The notes: generated by a model from the letters alone, not told the origin. Shown: positions 24,403 to 33,965, counted from the first letter of the stretch. The stretch: DNA of 64,000 bases from Chelatococcus composti (GCF_014201415.1 NZ_JACHEH010000001.1:248001-312000), one strand, 5' to 3'. Numbers and translations are program-made.

Positions 24403-26100
24403 ATGAGCCTGTTCAGCATCGAGCGCCTTCAGGTTTCCATCTACGGCCAGCCGATCCTCAAGGGCGTTTCGCTCTCGGTCGGGGAGGGGGAGATTCTCGG
24501 CCTCGTCGGGGAATCCGGGTCCGGCAAGTCCATGACGGCGTTGGCGGCGATGCGGCTCCTGCCGCGCGGTGCGCGGACGCAGGGGCGCATCCTGCTCGAT
24601 GGCGAGGACATCCTCGCCAAGAGTGAAGCGGAGATGTGTGACCTGCGCGGGCGCGATATCGGCATGATCTTCCAGGAGCCGATGACGGCTCTCAACCCGC
24701 TGAAGACCATCGGCGCGCAGGTGGCGGAGTGCTTTGCCCAGCATCTGGGGGCGCCACGCGACGAATGTATGGCTTGGGCGGGGCAGGTGCTGGAGCGGGT
24801 GGGACTGCCGCCGTCGCGCTTTCCACTCGACCGCTACCCGCACGAGCTTTCCGGCGGCCAGCGACAGCGAGTTGTCATCGCCATGGCGGTGGCGCTCAAG
24901 CCCAAACTGATCATTGCCGACGAGCCGACGACGGCGCTCGACGTGACGACGCAGGCCCAGATTCTCGCGCTGATGCGGGAACTGGTGACGCGGGACGGCG
25001 CCAGCCTCCTCATGATCACGCACGACCTGGCTGTGGTGGCCGAGATGGCCGATCGCGTCAGCGTGATGCGCGACGGGGAGGTGGTGGAGGAGGGCGCGAC
25101 GGCCGCCTTCTTCTCCGGCATGCGCCATCCCTATTCCAGGGCTCTGCTGGCGGCTTCCACCCACGTGCCGGTGCGCCGGCGCGCCGGCTGTGCCCGGCCC
25201 TCGTCCTTGCCCCCAGCGCAGCCGCAGGGCGGGCAGGCGGAGCCGATCCTGCTCGCACAGGAGGTCGTCCGCGACTACCGGGGCCGGCGCCGATCGCTCT
25301 TCAGGGCACCCGAGAAACACCGGGCCGTCGATGGCGTGAGCCTCGCCATACGGCCGGGGGAAAGCGTCGGCCTCGTCGGCGAATCCGGCTGCGGCAAGTC
25401 CACCCTGGCGCGCACGCTGATGGCGTTGGAGCCGCCGCAGGGCGGGACGGTGCTCTTCCGTGGCCGCTCCTTCGCCGATTTCTCGTCTGCCGACCTGACG
25501 GCGCTGCGGCGGGCCGTGCAGGTTGTGTTCCAGGACCCCTACGGCTCCTTCGACCCCAGGCATAAGGCTGGCCGGCTTGTTGCCGAGCCCCTTTACCTCT
25601 TGCGTGGTGAGATCGATGCGGCCGAGCGCAACCGGCGCATCGCCGCCGTGCTGCGCGACGTTGGCCTCAAGCCGGAGGATGCGGAGAAATATCCCCACGA
25701 GTTCTCCGGTGGCCAGCGCCAGCGGCTCGCCATCGCCAGGGCGCTCATCACGCGGCCCTCACTCATCATCCTCGACGAGCCCGTGTCGGCGCTCGACGTC
25801 TCCATCCGCGCCCAGGTGCTCGATCTGCTCGCCGAGCTGCAGGCGGAGCACGGGTTGGCCTATCTCTTCATCTCCCACGACCTTGCGGTCGTGCGCGCCA
25901 TCACCGACAGGGTGCTTGTGATGCGCGCCGGCCGGATTGTGGAGGAGGGGCCGACGGAGGAGGTGTTCTCGGCGCCGCGGCACGCCTATACGCGCGAGCT
26001 TCTCGCTGCCTCGCCCGATCTCTCGCGGGCCCTCGCGGCGCGCGACATGCGCGCACCCACGACAAACCGGGCAGCGGGCGAGGTTCCCCCGGGAGGCTGA
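24403..26100 (+). CDS. Peptide ABC transporter, fused tandem ATPases (DppD-DppF type)
   Basis: A 565-residue protein holding both nucleotide-binding domains. Domain 1 (about residues 1-255) has Walker A GESGSGKSMTALAAM and LSGGQRQRVVIAMA. Domain 2 (about 280-545) has GESGCGKSTLARTLM and FSGGQRQRLAIARAL. Both Walker B motifs (ADEPTTALD and LDEPVSALD) are intact. It starts three bases after dppC. The fused arrangement is common in GsiA/YejF-like systems, with one polypeptide serving both permeases. Confidence 0.95.
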   Translation: MSLFSIERLQVSIYGQPILKGVSLSVGEGEILGLVGESGSGKSMTALAAMRLLPRGARTQGRILLDGEDILAKSEAEMCDLRGRDIGMIFQEPMTALNPLKTIGAQVAECFAQHLGAPRDECMAWAGQVLERVGLPPSRFPLDRYPHELSGGQRQRVVIAMAVALKPKLIIADEPTTALDVTTQAQILALMRELVTRDGASLLMITHDLAVVAEMADRVSVMRDGEVVEEGATAAFFSGMRHPYSRALLAASTHVPVRRRAGCARPSSLPPAQPQGGQAEPILLAQEVVRDYRGRRRSLFRAPEKHRAVDGVSLAIRPGESVGLVGESGCGKSTLARTLMALEPPQGGTVLFRGRSFADFSSADLTALRRAVQVVFQDPYGSFDPRHKAGRLVAEPLYLLRGEIDAAERNRRIAAVLRDVGLKPEDAEKYPHEFSGGQRQRLAIARALITRPSLIILDEPVSALDVSIRAQVLDLLAELQAEHGLAYLFISHDLAVVRAITDRVLVMRAGRIVEEGPTEEVFSAPRHAYTRELLAASPDLSRALAARDMRAPTTNRAAGEVPPGG

Positions 26101-26118
26101 CGCAGCCGGAGGCTGGCC

Positions 26119-26982
26119 TCAATCCGTGAACACCACCGTGCGCTGGCCGTTGAGGATGACGCGATCCTCAAGGTGGTAGCGCAGGGCGCGGGCGAGTACG
26201 CGCCGCTCGATGTCGCGGCCCTTTCGTATCAGGTCTTCCGGCGTGTCGCGGTGGCTGATGCGCTCCACGTCCTGCTCGATGATCGGCCCCTCGTCGAGGT
26301 CTGACGTCACATAGTGGGCCGTGGCGCCAATGAGCTTCACGCCGCGCGCATGCGCCTGGTGGTAGGGCTTGGCGCCCTTGAAGCCCGGCAGGAACGAGTG
26401 GTGGATATTGATGCAACGTCCCGCGAGCTTGGCAGCCAGCCCGTCGGACAGGATCTGCATGTAGCGGGCGAGGACGACGACCTCGGTTTCCGTCTCGCGG
26501 ATCAGCTCCCACAGGCGCGTTTCCTGCTCGAGCTTCGTCTCCTTCGTGACCGGCAGGTGATAGAAGGCGGCCCCCTCAAAGTCGAGCGAGCCATAGGTCT
26601 CGCGCGGGTGGTTCGCAACCACCGCCACCAGCTCCATGGGCAGCTCGCCGAGGCGCTTGCGGTAGAGCAGGTCGACGAGGCAGTGGTCGAACTTGGAGAC
26701 GAGGATCATCACCCGTCTCTTCTCCGCCTTGTCGCGCATGGTCCAGGTCATGCCGAATCGCTCGGCCAGCGTCGCAAAGCTCTTTCTGAGCTCCGCCAGC
26801 GTCGGCGCACCGTGCAGCGGGTTGAATACCACGCGCATGAAGAAGCGGTTGCTCTCGGTGTCGTCGAACTGCTGCGCGTCGAGGATGTTGCACCCCGACT
26901 CAAATAGGTGCGTCGAGACCGCCGCCACGATGCCCGGGCGGTTGGTGCAGGAAAGGGTGAGGACGTAATGCGGCTGTGACAT
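26119..26982 (-). CDS. purU: Formyltetrahydrofolate deformylase
   Basis: A 287-residue enzyme, the usual length, that hydrolyses 10-formyl-THF to formate and THF. An ACT domain (about residues 5-85, starting [20 protein letters not shown]) precedes the formyltransferase fold. Catalytic Asn, His and Asp appear in [17 protein letters not shown] and [12 protein letters not shown]. The start at 26982 is set by the conserved [12 protein letters not shown]; in-frame upstream sequence is not conserved-like. It is convergent with the fused ATPase gene. Confidence 0.95.
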   Translation of the reverse strand: MSQPHYVLTLSCTNRPGIVAAVSTHLFESGCNILDAQQFDDTESNRFFMRVVFNPLHGAPTLAELRKSFATLAERFGMTWTMRDKAEKRRVMILVSKFDHCLVDLLYRKRLGELPMELVAVVANHPRETYGSLDFEGAAFYHLPVTKETKLEQETRLWELIRETETEVVVLARYMQILSDGLAAKLAGRCINIHHSFLPGFKGAKPYHQAHARGVKLIGATAHYVTSDLDEGPIIEQDVERISHRDTPEDLIRKGRDIERRVLARALRYHLEDRVILNGQRTVVFTD

Positions 26983-27081
26983 GCGGCCGTTTTGATCCTT
27001 TTTGCAGAATCCGCAAGGGCCTCTGCGAGGCCGCGCCCCGAATTTCACCGCACGATCGGTCTTGGCTATTGGCGATCAGTT

Positions 27082-27120
27082 TGATTTGATAAAAGATAGA
27101 TTAAAATTTAAGTCAAATCA
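27082..27120. promoter_or_regulatory. AT-rich dyad before the cytochrome b gene
   Basis: TGATTTGA (27082-27089) pairs with TCAAATCA (27113-27120) inside a very AT-rich pocket (27060-27125) in a high-GC window. A second small dyad, ATCA-gtt-TGAT, overlaps its left edge. It may be the promoter/operator for the redox pair downstream. It resembles half-sites of FNR/FixK-type boxes but does not match the full TTGATnnnnATCAA. Confidence 0.4.
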
Positions 27121-27158
27121 GCATTCTCCGATCCGACTTCCTCGACACGGGTGACGGC

Positions 27159-28916
27159 ATGGCCGATATCGGACATCTGCGAGAGGGGATCGACAGACCC
27201 CGACAGGCGATGACCAGAGTTGCACGGCAGGCGAGCCGGGAAAAGGAAGGGCCACCCCGTACCGACATAGGCACCATCCTCCTGCACTGGCTCGTGGCCA
27301 TCGTGATGGTGGTGAGCCTTCTGACGGGGCTGCGCATTTCGGCGGATGCGCCTGATGCCGTCATCTCCAAGGCCTTGGAGCCCATCCTCCCGCAGGGAGA
27401 GATCTGGAGCGTCCATTTCATCTCGAGCCTTACCCTCTTCTTCGCCTCGACAGCCTATGCGCTCTATATGCTGCGCAGCGGCCTGCGCCACCGGGTGGCG
27501 CTGAAGAAGGCGAGGGCGCTGGTCATGCCGGCCGCCAGCAAGCTGCGCTGGGGCGCTGTCAACGTCATCCTGCACTGGGTGCTCTACGGTCTCGTTACGG
27601 TCCTCACGGCGACGGGCATCGCGCTCTATGTCGGTTATGGCGGCTGGGTCGTTGCCGTCCATGCGGCCTGCGCCATCGCGGTGCTGGTCTACATTTTCGT
27701 GCACGTTATCGCGCATTTCCTCTACGGCGGCTGGGGGCAGATCCTGCGGCTGTTCCGGCCGACGCCGCTCGTCTCCAACAGCGGTATGAAGGCACGGCCC
27801 TTGCTCACGGCGGTGCTCGTTGGCGTGCCGGTCGCCGGCGCGATCGCCGCTTTCGACTGGGGCACGCGCGACAAGCTCACGGTCACCAGGGTGGACGAGG
27901 CGCCGAAGCTCGACGGCACGCTCGACGATCCGGTCTGGCGTCGCGCTGCCCCGGTGCGCATCCGCACCCAGCAGGGCGCCAACCTGGGCGGCACCGGCGA
28001 ATCGGTCGTCGAGGTGCGGGCGGTGAGGGATGCCGACAACATCTACTTTGCCTTCCGCTGGGAGGACCCGACGCGCTCGCTGCGTCGCCTGCCGCTCGTG
28101 AAGCGGGAGGACGGTTGGCACCTCGCCCACAACGGCGCCGATATCGCGGACGAGACTGACTTCTACGAGGATAAGCTGTCCGTCATCTTCTCGCGCTCAC
28201 AGGCTTTCGGTGGCGGCGGGGCCACCCATCTCGGCCCCCAGCCGATGGCCGACAAGCCCGGCGCGCTCAACAGCCGTGGGCTGCATTACACCACGGACGG
28301 CAGCTACATCGACATGTGGCAGTGGAAGGCGTCGCGCGGCGGTCTGCTCGGACGTGTCGACGACCAGTTCATCGGTCCGCCGATGGAGCCGAAGGAGGCG
28401 GACTGGAACAAGACCGCCCGCTACCAGGGCGGCTATACGGGCGATCCGGGCAATGCCTTCTACGTCTACAACTTCGGTTCCGAGCCCCCCGGCGGATTCC
28501 GCGGCCCCGTGACGGTGAAGCGCCTGCCGGTCGACTACCGGCAGACCGTCGCCAAGCTCAAGACCTTCGACCTCAACCCCGAGAGCAGCGACAGCGAAGG
28601 GGCGCAGTGGTGGATGACGGAGGCGGAGACGGTTCCCTATTCGCCGGAGCTCGATGCGACCATTCCCGTCGGCACCGTGATCCCCGGCGTGCTCATCATG
28701 GGCGAGTACAGCGGCGACCGGGCCGATGTCACCGGGGCCGCCCGCTGGGAGAACGGGTACTGGACGCTGGAGGCTAAACGCGCCCTGGCGACAGGCAGCA
28801 AGCACGACGTCGATTTCGTGCCCGGCGAGCCCCTCTACATGTGGGTCGCCGTCTTCGACCACAACCAGACCCGCCACACGCGCCACGTGCGCCCGGTCGA
28901 GCTGGTCATCGAGTGA
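27159..28916 (+). CDS. Cytochrome b561-like domain fused to ethylbenzene-dehydrogenase-gamma-like haem domain
   Basis: A 585-residue fusion. Residues ~35-205 are a four-helix di-haem b-type membrane domain with histidines in ILLHWLVAI, VHFISS, LHWVLYG and HVIAHFLYGGW. After a single crossing near 215-235 comes a periplasmic-type beta-rich domain of the EB_dh family (DEAPKLDGTLDDPVW onward), which in ethylbenzene dehydrogenase binds one b haem. The start is uncertain, and a second ATG at 27210 is possible. With the reductase 56 bases downstream it looks like an electron-transfer unit. No molybdenum subunit is nearby, so it is not a dehydrogenase itself. Confidence 0.75.
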   Translation: MADIGHLREGIDRPRQAMTRVARQASREKEGPPRTDIGTILLHWLVAIVMVVSLLTGLRISADAPDAVISKALEPILPQGEIWSVHFISSLTLFFASTAYALYMLRSGLRHRVALKKARALVMPAASKLRWGAVNVILHWVLYGLVTVLTATGIALYVGYGGWVVAVHAACAIAVLVYIFVHVIAHFLYGGWGQILRLFRPTPLVSNSGMKARPLLTAVLVGVPVAGAIAAFDWGTRDKLTVTRVDEAPKLDGTLDDPVWRRAAPVRIRTQQGANLGGTGESVVEVRAVRDADNIYFAFRWEDPTRSLRRLPLVKREDGWHLAHNGADIADETDFYEDKLSVIFSRSQAFGGGGATHLGPQPMADKPGALNSRGLHYTTDGSYIDMWQWKASRGGLLGRVDDQFIGPPMEPKEADWNKTARYQGGYTGDPGNAFYVYNFGSEPPGGFRGPVTVKRLPVDYRQTVAKLKTFDLNPESSDSEGAQWWMTEAETVPYSPELDATIPVGTVIPGVLIMGEYSGDRADVTGAARWENGYWTLEAKRALATGSKHDVDFVPGEPLYMWVAVFDHNQTRHTRHVRPVELVIE

Positions 28917-28972
28917 TGCGCCTGCTGCGCGGCGGGCTGCGCCTTCTGCAGCGCCGCGCCAGAGGTTGAGAC

Positions 28973-30118
28973 ATGGCAAGCAAGTGCAATCTGACAGTCA
29001 ATGGGCGCACGGTTCGGGCGAATATCGGCGAGACGCTGGTCGATGCGGCGATGGGGGCATGGATCGCGGTGCCGCATGACTGCTGCTCGGGCCAGTGCGA
29101 GACCTGCCGCGTGCGGGTCGTCTCGGGATTAGTCGACGCCCGCGGCACGGGGGAGGGTGACACCGTGCTCGCCTGCCAGGCGATGCTCCTGGGCGATGCG
29201 GTGATCGCATATGACGAGGTGCCGGAGGCGACGAGGCGCGCCGGCCATGTCGCCGCCATGCGTGCCCTGTCGCGCGACGTGGTGGAAGTGATCGTCGAGC
29301 TGCGCACCCCGCTCGAGTATCTGCCTGGACAATATGTGAGCGTGACCTTCGCCGGTTTTCCGGCGCGCGACTACAGCCCCACGCTGCGCTGGGACGGCAC
29401 GCGGGCCGCGCACGAACTCATCTTCCATATCCGCATGCTGCCGGACGGCATCGTCTCGTCCGAACTGGGGCGGGACATCAGGCCCGGCCACCGTGTGGAG
29501 GTGCGCGGGCCCTTCGGCCATGCCTTCTTCCGCCGCGGTGACGGCGTGATGGTGCTCGTTGCCGGCGGCACTGGCTGGGCACCCATTTGGGCCGTTGCGC
29601 ACGAGGCCGTGCGGGCACGCCCGAGGCGCGACATCATTGTCATCGTCGGCGCGCGAGATCTCGACGGGCTCTATATGCGCGATTCCCTTGACTGGCTGCG
29701 CGACCACGGCGCGCGCGAGGTCATCGCCACCTCGCGGCAGGGCGGGGGAGGGCTCGTGCGGACGGGTCGGCCGACAAACTACCTGCCGCTGCTCGGCCCC
29801 TCCGACATGGTCTATGTCGCGGGGGCGCCGGGCCTCGTCGACTCCGTCAAACAGAAGGCGCTGGCGGCCGGCGCGTTCTGCTTCGCCGATCCGTTCCTGC
29901 CGAGCGAGCAGCGCATGTCCTTCATGGACAGGATGGCGCGGCTGCTGCGCGCACCTGGCCGGGGCTCCGTGCGGGATGTCGGTCTGTTCGCGCCGCAGAT
30001 GGCGGGCGAGGACGGAGCCGGTCGCTCCGCTGCCGCTAGATCCGTGAACCGCCCCGCGGCCCGGCGGCCGCTGCAGGAAACGCTGTTCGCGGCCCGGCGG
30101 CTGATGCGCAGGGAATAA
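28973..30118 (+). CDS. 2Fe-2S ferredoxin / FAD-NAD(P) oxidoreductase
   Basis: A 381-residue modular reductase. The N-terminal plant-type ferredoxin domain (about 1-85) has the cluster ligands in CCSGQCETC plus a later LACQ. A flavin-binding domain follows (YSPTLRWDG region with RxYS-like motif RDYSP), then an NAD(P)-binding domain (VLVAGGTGWAP and VYVAGAPGLV). The C-terminal ~60 residues are an extra basic tail. Such proteins pass electrons from NAD(P)H to an oxygenase or cytochrome. Here the obvious partner is the cytochrome b fusion directly upstream. Confidence 0.87.
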   Translation: MASKCNLTVNGRTVRANIGETLVDAAMGAWIAVPHDCCSGQCETCRVRVVSGLVDARGTGEGDTVLACQAMLLGDAVIAYDEVPEATRRAGHVAAMRALSRDVVEVIVELRTPLEYLPGQYVSVTFAGFPARDYSPTLRWDGTRAAHELIFHIRMLPDGIVSSELGRDIRPGHRVEVRGPFGHAFFRRGDGVMVLVAGGTGWAPIWAVAHEAVRARPRRDIIVIVGARDLDGLYMRDSLDWLRDHGAREVIATSRQGGGGLVRTGRPTNYLPLLGPSDMVYVAGAPGLVDSVKQKALAAGAFCFADPFLPSEQRMSFMDRMARLLRAPGRGSVRDVGLFAPQMAGEDGAGRSAAARSVNRPAARRPLQETLFAARRLMRRE

Positions 30119-30131
30119 GGCTGCAAATGCA

Positions 30132-30167
30132 GACGCGCTCTTCGAAGGGTGAATCGAAAAGCGCGTC
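30132..30167. terminator. Bidirectional hairpin between convergent genes
   Basis: GACGCGCT (30132-30139) pairs with AGCGCGTC (30160-30167), and an inner TTCGA/TCGAA stem (30141-30145 with 30154-30158) continues it past one mismatch. It lies between the reductase and chemoreceptor stops. There is no strong U-run in either direction. Confidence 0.5.
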
Positions 30168-30218
30168 CATCACATGTTGGAAGAAGGGCTTTTTCCGACC
30201 TGATGCAGCGCGTCCGGT

Positions 30219-32258
30219 CTAAGCTGACACCTCGGCCAGGAAGGCGCGCACGGTCTGGTCGAGGCGGCGCGCCTCCTCGACCATGACGGTCGCCGTGTTG
30301 ACCACATGCACCGACGTGCTGCGCGCGTCGCCGATCGTCGCCTTGAGACGATCGACGCTGTGCGACAGGTCGACGGTGCCGCTTGAGGCGGCGGAGACGC
30401 TGCCGGCGATCTCCTGCGTCGCGACCGTCTGGCGCTCGATGGAGACCTCGATCGCCTTGGTGTGGGCCATGACGTTCTCGAGGGTGCGCGCGATCATCTC
30501 GATGGAGCTGACCGCTTCCCCGGTCGCCTCCTGAATGGCGGCGACCTTGCTCGCGATCTCGTCGGTGGCCTTCGCCGTCTGGCCCGCCAGAGCCTTCACT
30601 TCGTTGGCGACGATGGCAAAGCCCTTGCCGGCCTCGCCGGCGCGGGCTGCCTCGATGGTGGCATTGAGCGCGAGGAGGTTGGTCTGGGCCGCGATCTCGT
30701 CGATGAGGCGCACGACCGCGCCGATCTTGCTCGCCGCTTCGGCCAGGCTGTCGACCTTGGCTGTGGCGGCGCGCGCAACCGCATTGCCGTCGTCCACAAC
30801 GGTGGCCGTTTCCTGCACCTTGCTGGCAATTTCGGCAATGGAGGTACTGAGCTGCTCCGTGGCGTGCTTGACGAGCGTGACGCTGGAGACGGTGCTCTCC
30901 GAAGCGGCAACGGCCTCGACGGCTTCCCTCTCGGCGGCGGCTGACACGTCAGCGAGCTGATGGGCCATGGCGTCCATCGTGTCGATGCCGTTGCCGACAC
31001 GAGTCAGCACCGAGCGCATTGTCTCGTCGAAGCGGTGGATCGCCTGCTCCAGCGCCTCCCGGCGCTGCTTGACGGTCTCGGCGAAGGCGACGTGCGTGCG
31101 CAGCTGGTCGCGTTCCTGCAGCGAGCGCTGGAGGAGCACCACGGCGCGCGCGATGTCGCCCACCTCGTCCTTGCGGTTGGCGCCGGAGACATGGGTGCGC
31201 CAGTCGCCCTGCGCCACGGCGCCGACCGCCTCCGTGATGCGTGCCAGCGGCCGCGTGACGTGGCGAGCTGTTGCCAGGGCGATGGCGGCGAAGGCGATGA
31301 GCGTAACGCACCCGCCGCCGACGAGCCACGCTACGAGCGCACGCGTCTCGGCCGCGCCGATGCGCACGGTCTCATCCCTGAGCTGGTAAGCCTCCGTGCG
31401 CGGGGCGAGGGCGCAGATCTGCAGGTCCGCAGGAAAGCCGGTACACCGGGCGAAGTACATCCCATCGGGAGTCTCGAGCAGGTTGCTCGGCTCGTGCAGG
31501 GAGAAGCCACCCGTCAGTGGCGGTGCTCCCGCGCGGGAGACAACCGTTTCGCCGGAGAGGACGACGATGCCGGTATTTGTCAGGCGCGAGAACTCGCTGA
31601 GAGAGGGCTCGTTCATGCGCAGCGCCCGGTGGGCGATGAGAGCGGCGACCACGTCACCGAAATCGTCGAAGATGGGCGTGACGACGATGGCGGCAGCCGC
31701 CACCGGGGCAGGGGCGCCGACGGCCGTTGCCAGCGCCTCGTCGAGCGGTGTGATCAGTTCCAGGATATGCGGCCGGCGTCGGTCGTTCTCCGCGAGCAGC
31801 GGGCGGATGCGCTCGGCGAGCGGGCTCTTCTGCAACGCGGCGTCGGCGCCGAGAATGTCCAGCCACTGATCGTGCGCGCCCATGACGCGCATCTTGTTGT
31901 CGATGACGAGAATGCCGTCGAGCTTCGCGATCTCGGCCGCGCGCGACAGCAGCTCGCTCATTGCCACGACGTTTCTGGAAGCGATGGCGCGGCTGACATC
32001 GGCCCGCTGCGCGATGGCGTTGATCTGGTAGGTCACCTCGTCGAAGACGTTCTTCAGGCGGGCAGCCGCGAGCTTCGCGTCAGCCTCGAGCCGTTCCGAG
32101 AGCTTGGCTTCGGCGAGTGCCTCGAGCTGAAGCGCCTGCCGGTTCAGGCCCCGGTCGAGGCGCATGACCGTCAACGCCACCAACGCCGAGCATGCCGCCA
32201 GCGCCGTGGCGACGATCGCGATGGTGAAACGCGTGCCGAGGGACGACAGGCTTTTCAC
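30219..32258 (-). CDS. Methyl-accepting chemotaxis protein
   Basis: A 679-residue chemoreceptor. TM1 is at about 7-28, a periplasmic Cache-like sensor at about 29-305, TM2 at about 308-329, then HAMP (about 330-385). The signalling domain's hairpin tip, at about 520-545, contains [22 protein letters not shown]. No C-terminal CheR-binding pentapeptide is seen. Translation starts at a GTG (32258). The stop of the upstream binding-protein gene lies inside its ribosome-binding site, 7 bases away, so the two are coupled. It signals to CheA/CheW, which are not in the window. Confidence 0.93.
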   Translation of the reverse strand: MKSLSSLGTRFTIAIVATALAACSALVALTVMRLDRGLNRQALQLEALAEAKLSERLEADAKLAAARLKNVFDEVTYQINAIAQRADVSRAIASRNVVAMSELLSRAAEIAKLDGILVIDNKMRVMGAHDQWLDILGADAALQKSPLAERIRPLLAENDRRRPHILELITPLDEALATAVGAPAPVAAAAIVVTPIFDDFGDVVAALIAHRALRMNEPSLSEFSRLTNTGIVVLSGETVVSRAGAPPLTGGFSLHEPSNLLETPDGMYFARCTGFPADLQICALAPRTEAYQLRDETVRIGAAETRALVAWLVGGGCVTLIAFAAIALATARHVTRPLARITEAVGAVAQGDWRTHVSGANRKDEVGDIARAVVLLQRSLQERDQLRTHVAFAETVKQRREALEQAIHRFDETMRSVLTRVGNGIDTMDAMAHQLADVSAAAEREAVEAVAASESTVSSVTLVKHATEQLSTSIAEIASKVQETATVVDDGNAVARAATAKVDSLAEAASKIGAVVRLIDEIAAQTNLLALNATIEAARAGEAGKGFAIVANEVKALAGQTAKATDEIASKVAAIQEATGEAVSSIEMIARTLENVMAHTKAIEVSIERQTVATQEIAGSVSAASSGTVDLSHSVDRLKATIGDARSTSVHVVNTATVMVEEARRLDQTVRAFLAEVSA

Positions 32259-32265
32259 GTCGACC

Positions 32266-33063
32266 TCACTTTGCGGTGGGGACGCCGCCCATGCGACGCA
32301 CGATCTCGCGGGCCTCGGGAGAGGAAATGAAAGCGAGGAAGTCGCGCGCCTCGGGCGTCACAGTCTTCTCGTTGTAGATGAGCTCGATGGTGTTTGCGCT
32401 GGGGTAGCCCTCGTCCGTGGGGAACAGGCCATCCACGCTCAGCACAACAATCTGTTCGGGCAGGCTGGTGGAATAGGGCCCCCAGCCGATGGCCCCTTCG
32501 ACATCGCGCACGGACTCGATGCCCTCCTGCGTGGTGAAGGCGGTCTTCGACTTGTCGGTGATGACGAGGTTGTCCCAGCCCGGCATGGTGGCCCGCAGGA
32601 CAAGCAGCGTGCTGTCACGGTCCTCGCGGCGCACGACGCGCACACGCAGGTCGTTGCCGCCCACCTCGCGCCAGTTCTCGATGTTGCCGGCGAAGATCGC
32701 GCGCAGCTGCGCGCCGGTCAGGGAGGAGATGCCGGCGCTACGATGAACATAGAAGGCTGAGGGAAGCTTGAGGAAAGGAACGGCGACGATGCCCTGGGCC
32801 TTCTCGGTGTCGGTGAGGGGGCGGGCGATGCGGCCAAGAATTTCCTGGCCCGAACCGACGGCGAGGATGCCACCGCCCGAGCCGACGCTTGGCGGCACGA
32901 CAATCGTCGTCTGCGGATTGCGCTGCGTGTAGAGTTCACCGACGGCGCGCAGGATGTCGACGCCGTCGCCGGTTCCAACGATGCGCAGTTCTTCCGCCTT
33001 CGCGGTGGTGGGGAGACTGAAGCCGACGATGGCGGCACAGATCAGGCCGACGAGCGTGCGCAT
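32266..33063 (-). CDS. PstS-like phosphate-type periplasmic binding protein
   Basis: A 265-residue secreted protein (signal peptide about residues 1-23, ending AKA) of the PBP-like/PstS family. Sequence features are [48 protein letters not shown] and GAIGWGPYS. The family's phosphate site is an SGS/RxxDSGT type; here SVGSGGG and REDRDST occupy those places, so the ligand may be phosphate or another oxyanion. No pst permease genes are nearby. The gene leads directly into the chemoreceptor, suggesting a sensing rather than a transport role. Confidence 0.8.
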   Translation of the reverse strand: MRTLVGLICAAIVGFSLPTTAKAEELRIVGTGDGVDILRAVGELYTQRNPQTTIVVPPSVGSGGGILAVGSGQEILGRIARPLTDTEKAQGIVAVPFLKLPSAFYVHRSAGISSLTGAQLRAIFAGNIENWREVGGNDLRVRVVRREDRDSTLLVLRATMPGWDNLVITDKSKTAFTTQEGIESVRDVEGAIGWGPYSTSLPEQIVVLSVDGLFPTDEGYPSANTIELIYNEKTVTPEARDFLAFISSPEAREIVRRMGGVPTAK

Positions 33064-33254
33064 GCTTTCTCTTGTCCCGCTATTGTCCGAATGTCGGAAT
33101 GATAGGAGACAGAGGGTAATGAAAGGTGAACTTGTCGAAAGTTGTGGCGTTCAGTGCAGAGCGCCGGCAACTCATCAAAGCGTTGGTTAACTGTCCGCTA
33201 CTTTCGAAGATTCGCCCAGTATTTGCCGGCGTATGACAAACAGCGCGTGCCGTA

Positions 33255-33929
33255 TCACGCCGAATGCTCAGCGAGATTCGCCACGAGGTCGCCGAAGCGT
33301 TCACCCTGGATGATGATGTGGGCCTTGAGCAGGCTGGAGGCGGCTTCCGCATCTCCGCGCTCGATGGCGGCGAGAATGCCGTCGTGCTCGGCGAGCGAGG
33401 TCTGCAGGCGGCCCCGGACGCGCAGCTGCAGGCGGCGGTAGGGCTTGAGGCGCCTGTGCATCAGCGTTGCCTGCTCGGCGAGGAAGCCGTTGCGGGAGGC
33501 TTGATAGATGGCGTGGTGGAATCGCTCGTTGGCGTAGTAGTAGCCGTCCGTGTCGTTGGCCTCGGCGGCCGCGCGGCATTCGCCCTGCGCCGTTGCCAGT
33601 GCGGACAGGTCGCTGCTATCGGCCCGGCGTGCGGCGAGACGGCCGCACATGCCTTCCAGCTCCGCCATCACCTCAAACATCTCCATGAGGCGGGAAGGCC
33701 CCACCTGTGCGACAACGGCGCCGCGGTGCGGGCGCAGCTCAACGAGACCCGTGGTGGCGAGCTGTAGCAGGGCCTCGCGGATCGGCGTGCGGGAGACGCC
33801 GAAGCGCTGCGCCAGCGATGCCTCGTCCAGCCGCTCGCCAGCCTTGAAGACGCCCATGGCGATGTCGTTCTCGAGGGCGTCTCTCAGGACAAAGCCGCGC
33901 TTGCCGCTCATGGAACCGGACCGTCGCAT
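33255..33929 (-). CDS. matR: GntR/FCD regulator of malonate genes, MatR-type
   Basis: A 224-residue regulator with an N-terminal winged helix-turn-helix (LDEASLAQRFGVSRTPIREALLQLATTGLVELRPHRGAVV, about residues 38-77) and a C-terminal FCD domain. It is divergent from matPQMAB with a MatR-like operator between them, which supports the name. Two in-frame ATGs (33929 and 33911) are possible and neither has a strong ribosome-binding site. MatR family members respond to malonate. Confidence 0.88.
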   Translation of the reverse strand: MRRSGSMSGKRGFVLRDALENDIAMGVFKAGERLDEASLAQRFGVSRTPIREALLQLATTGLVELRPHRGAVVAQVGPSRLMEMFEVMAELEGMCGRLAARRADSSDLSALATAQGECRAAAEANDTDGYYYANERFHHAIYQASRNGFLAEQATLMHRRLKPYRRLQLRVRGRLQTSLAEHDGILAAIERGDAEAASSLLKAHIIIQGERFGDLVANLAEHSA

Positions 33930-33943
33930 ACGAACCAGATCGA

Positions 33944-33965
33944 ATTGTATACGAAATCGTTGACA
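33944..33965. promoter_or_regulatory. MatR-type operator and -35 of matP
   Basis: The palindrome AATTGTATAC (centre GTATAC at 33948-33953) closely matches the known MatR site ATTGTATACAAT on its left half. A consensus -35, TTGACA, lies at 33960-33965, followed by a weak -10 (TCGATA, 33984-33989). A regulator bound here would sit against RNA polymerase for matP and also block matR. Confidence 0.65.

Noticed and set aside
23506-25698. 730-codon minus-strand open frame
   Set aside because: Lies opposite dppC and the fused ATPase gene, whose motifs are clear; the antisense translation shows no family features.
26119-30118. Formate-oxidising unit of purU plus redox genes
   Set aside because: PurU releases formate, but the neighbouring redox genes contain no formate dehydrogenase features and are on the opposite strand; the link would be guesswork.
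32266-33063. Naming the binding protein pstS outright
   Set aside because: No pstCAB genes are nearby and the phosphate-site residues are only partly matched, so a family-level call is all that is supported.
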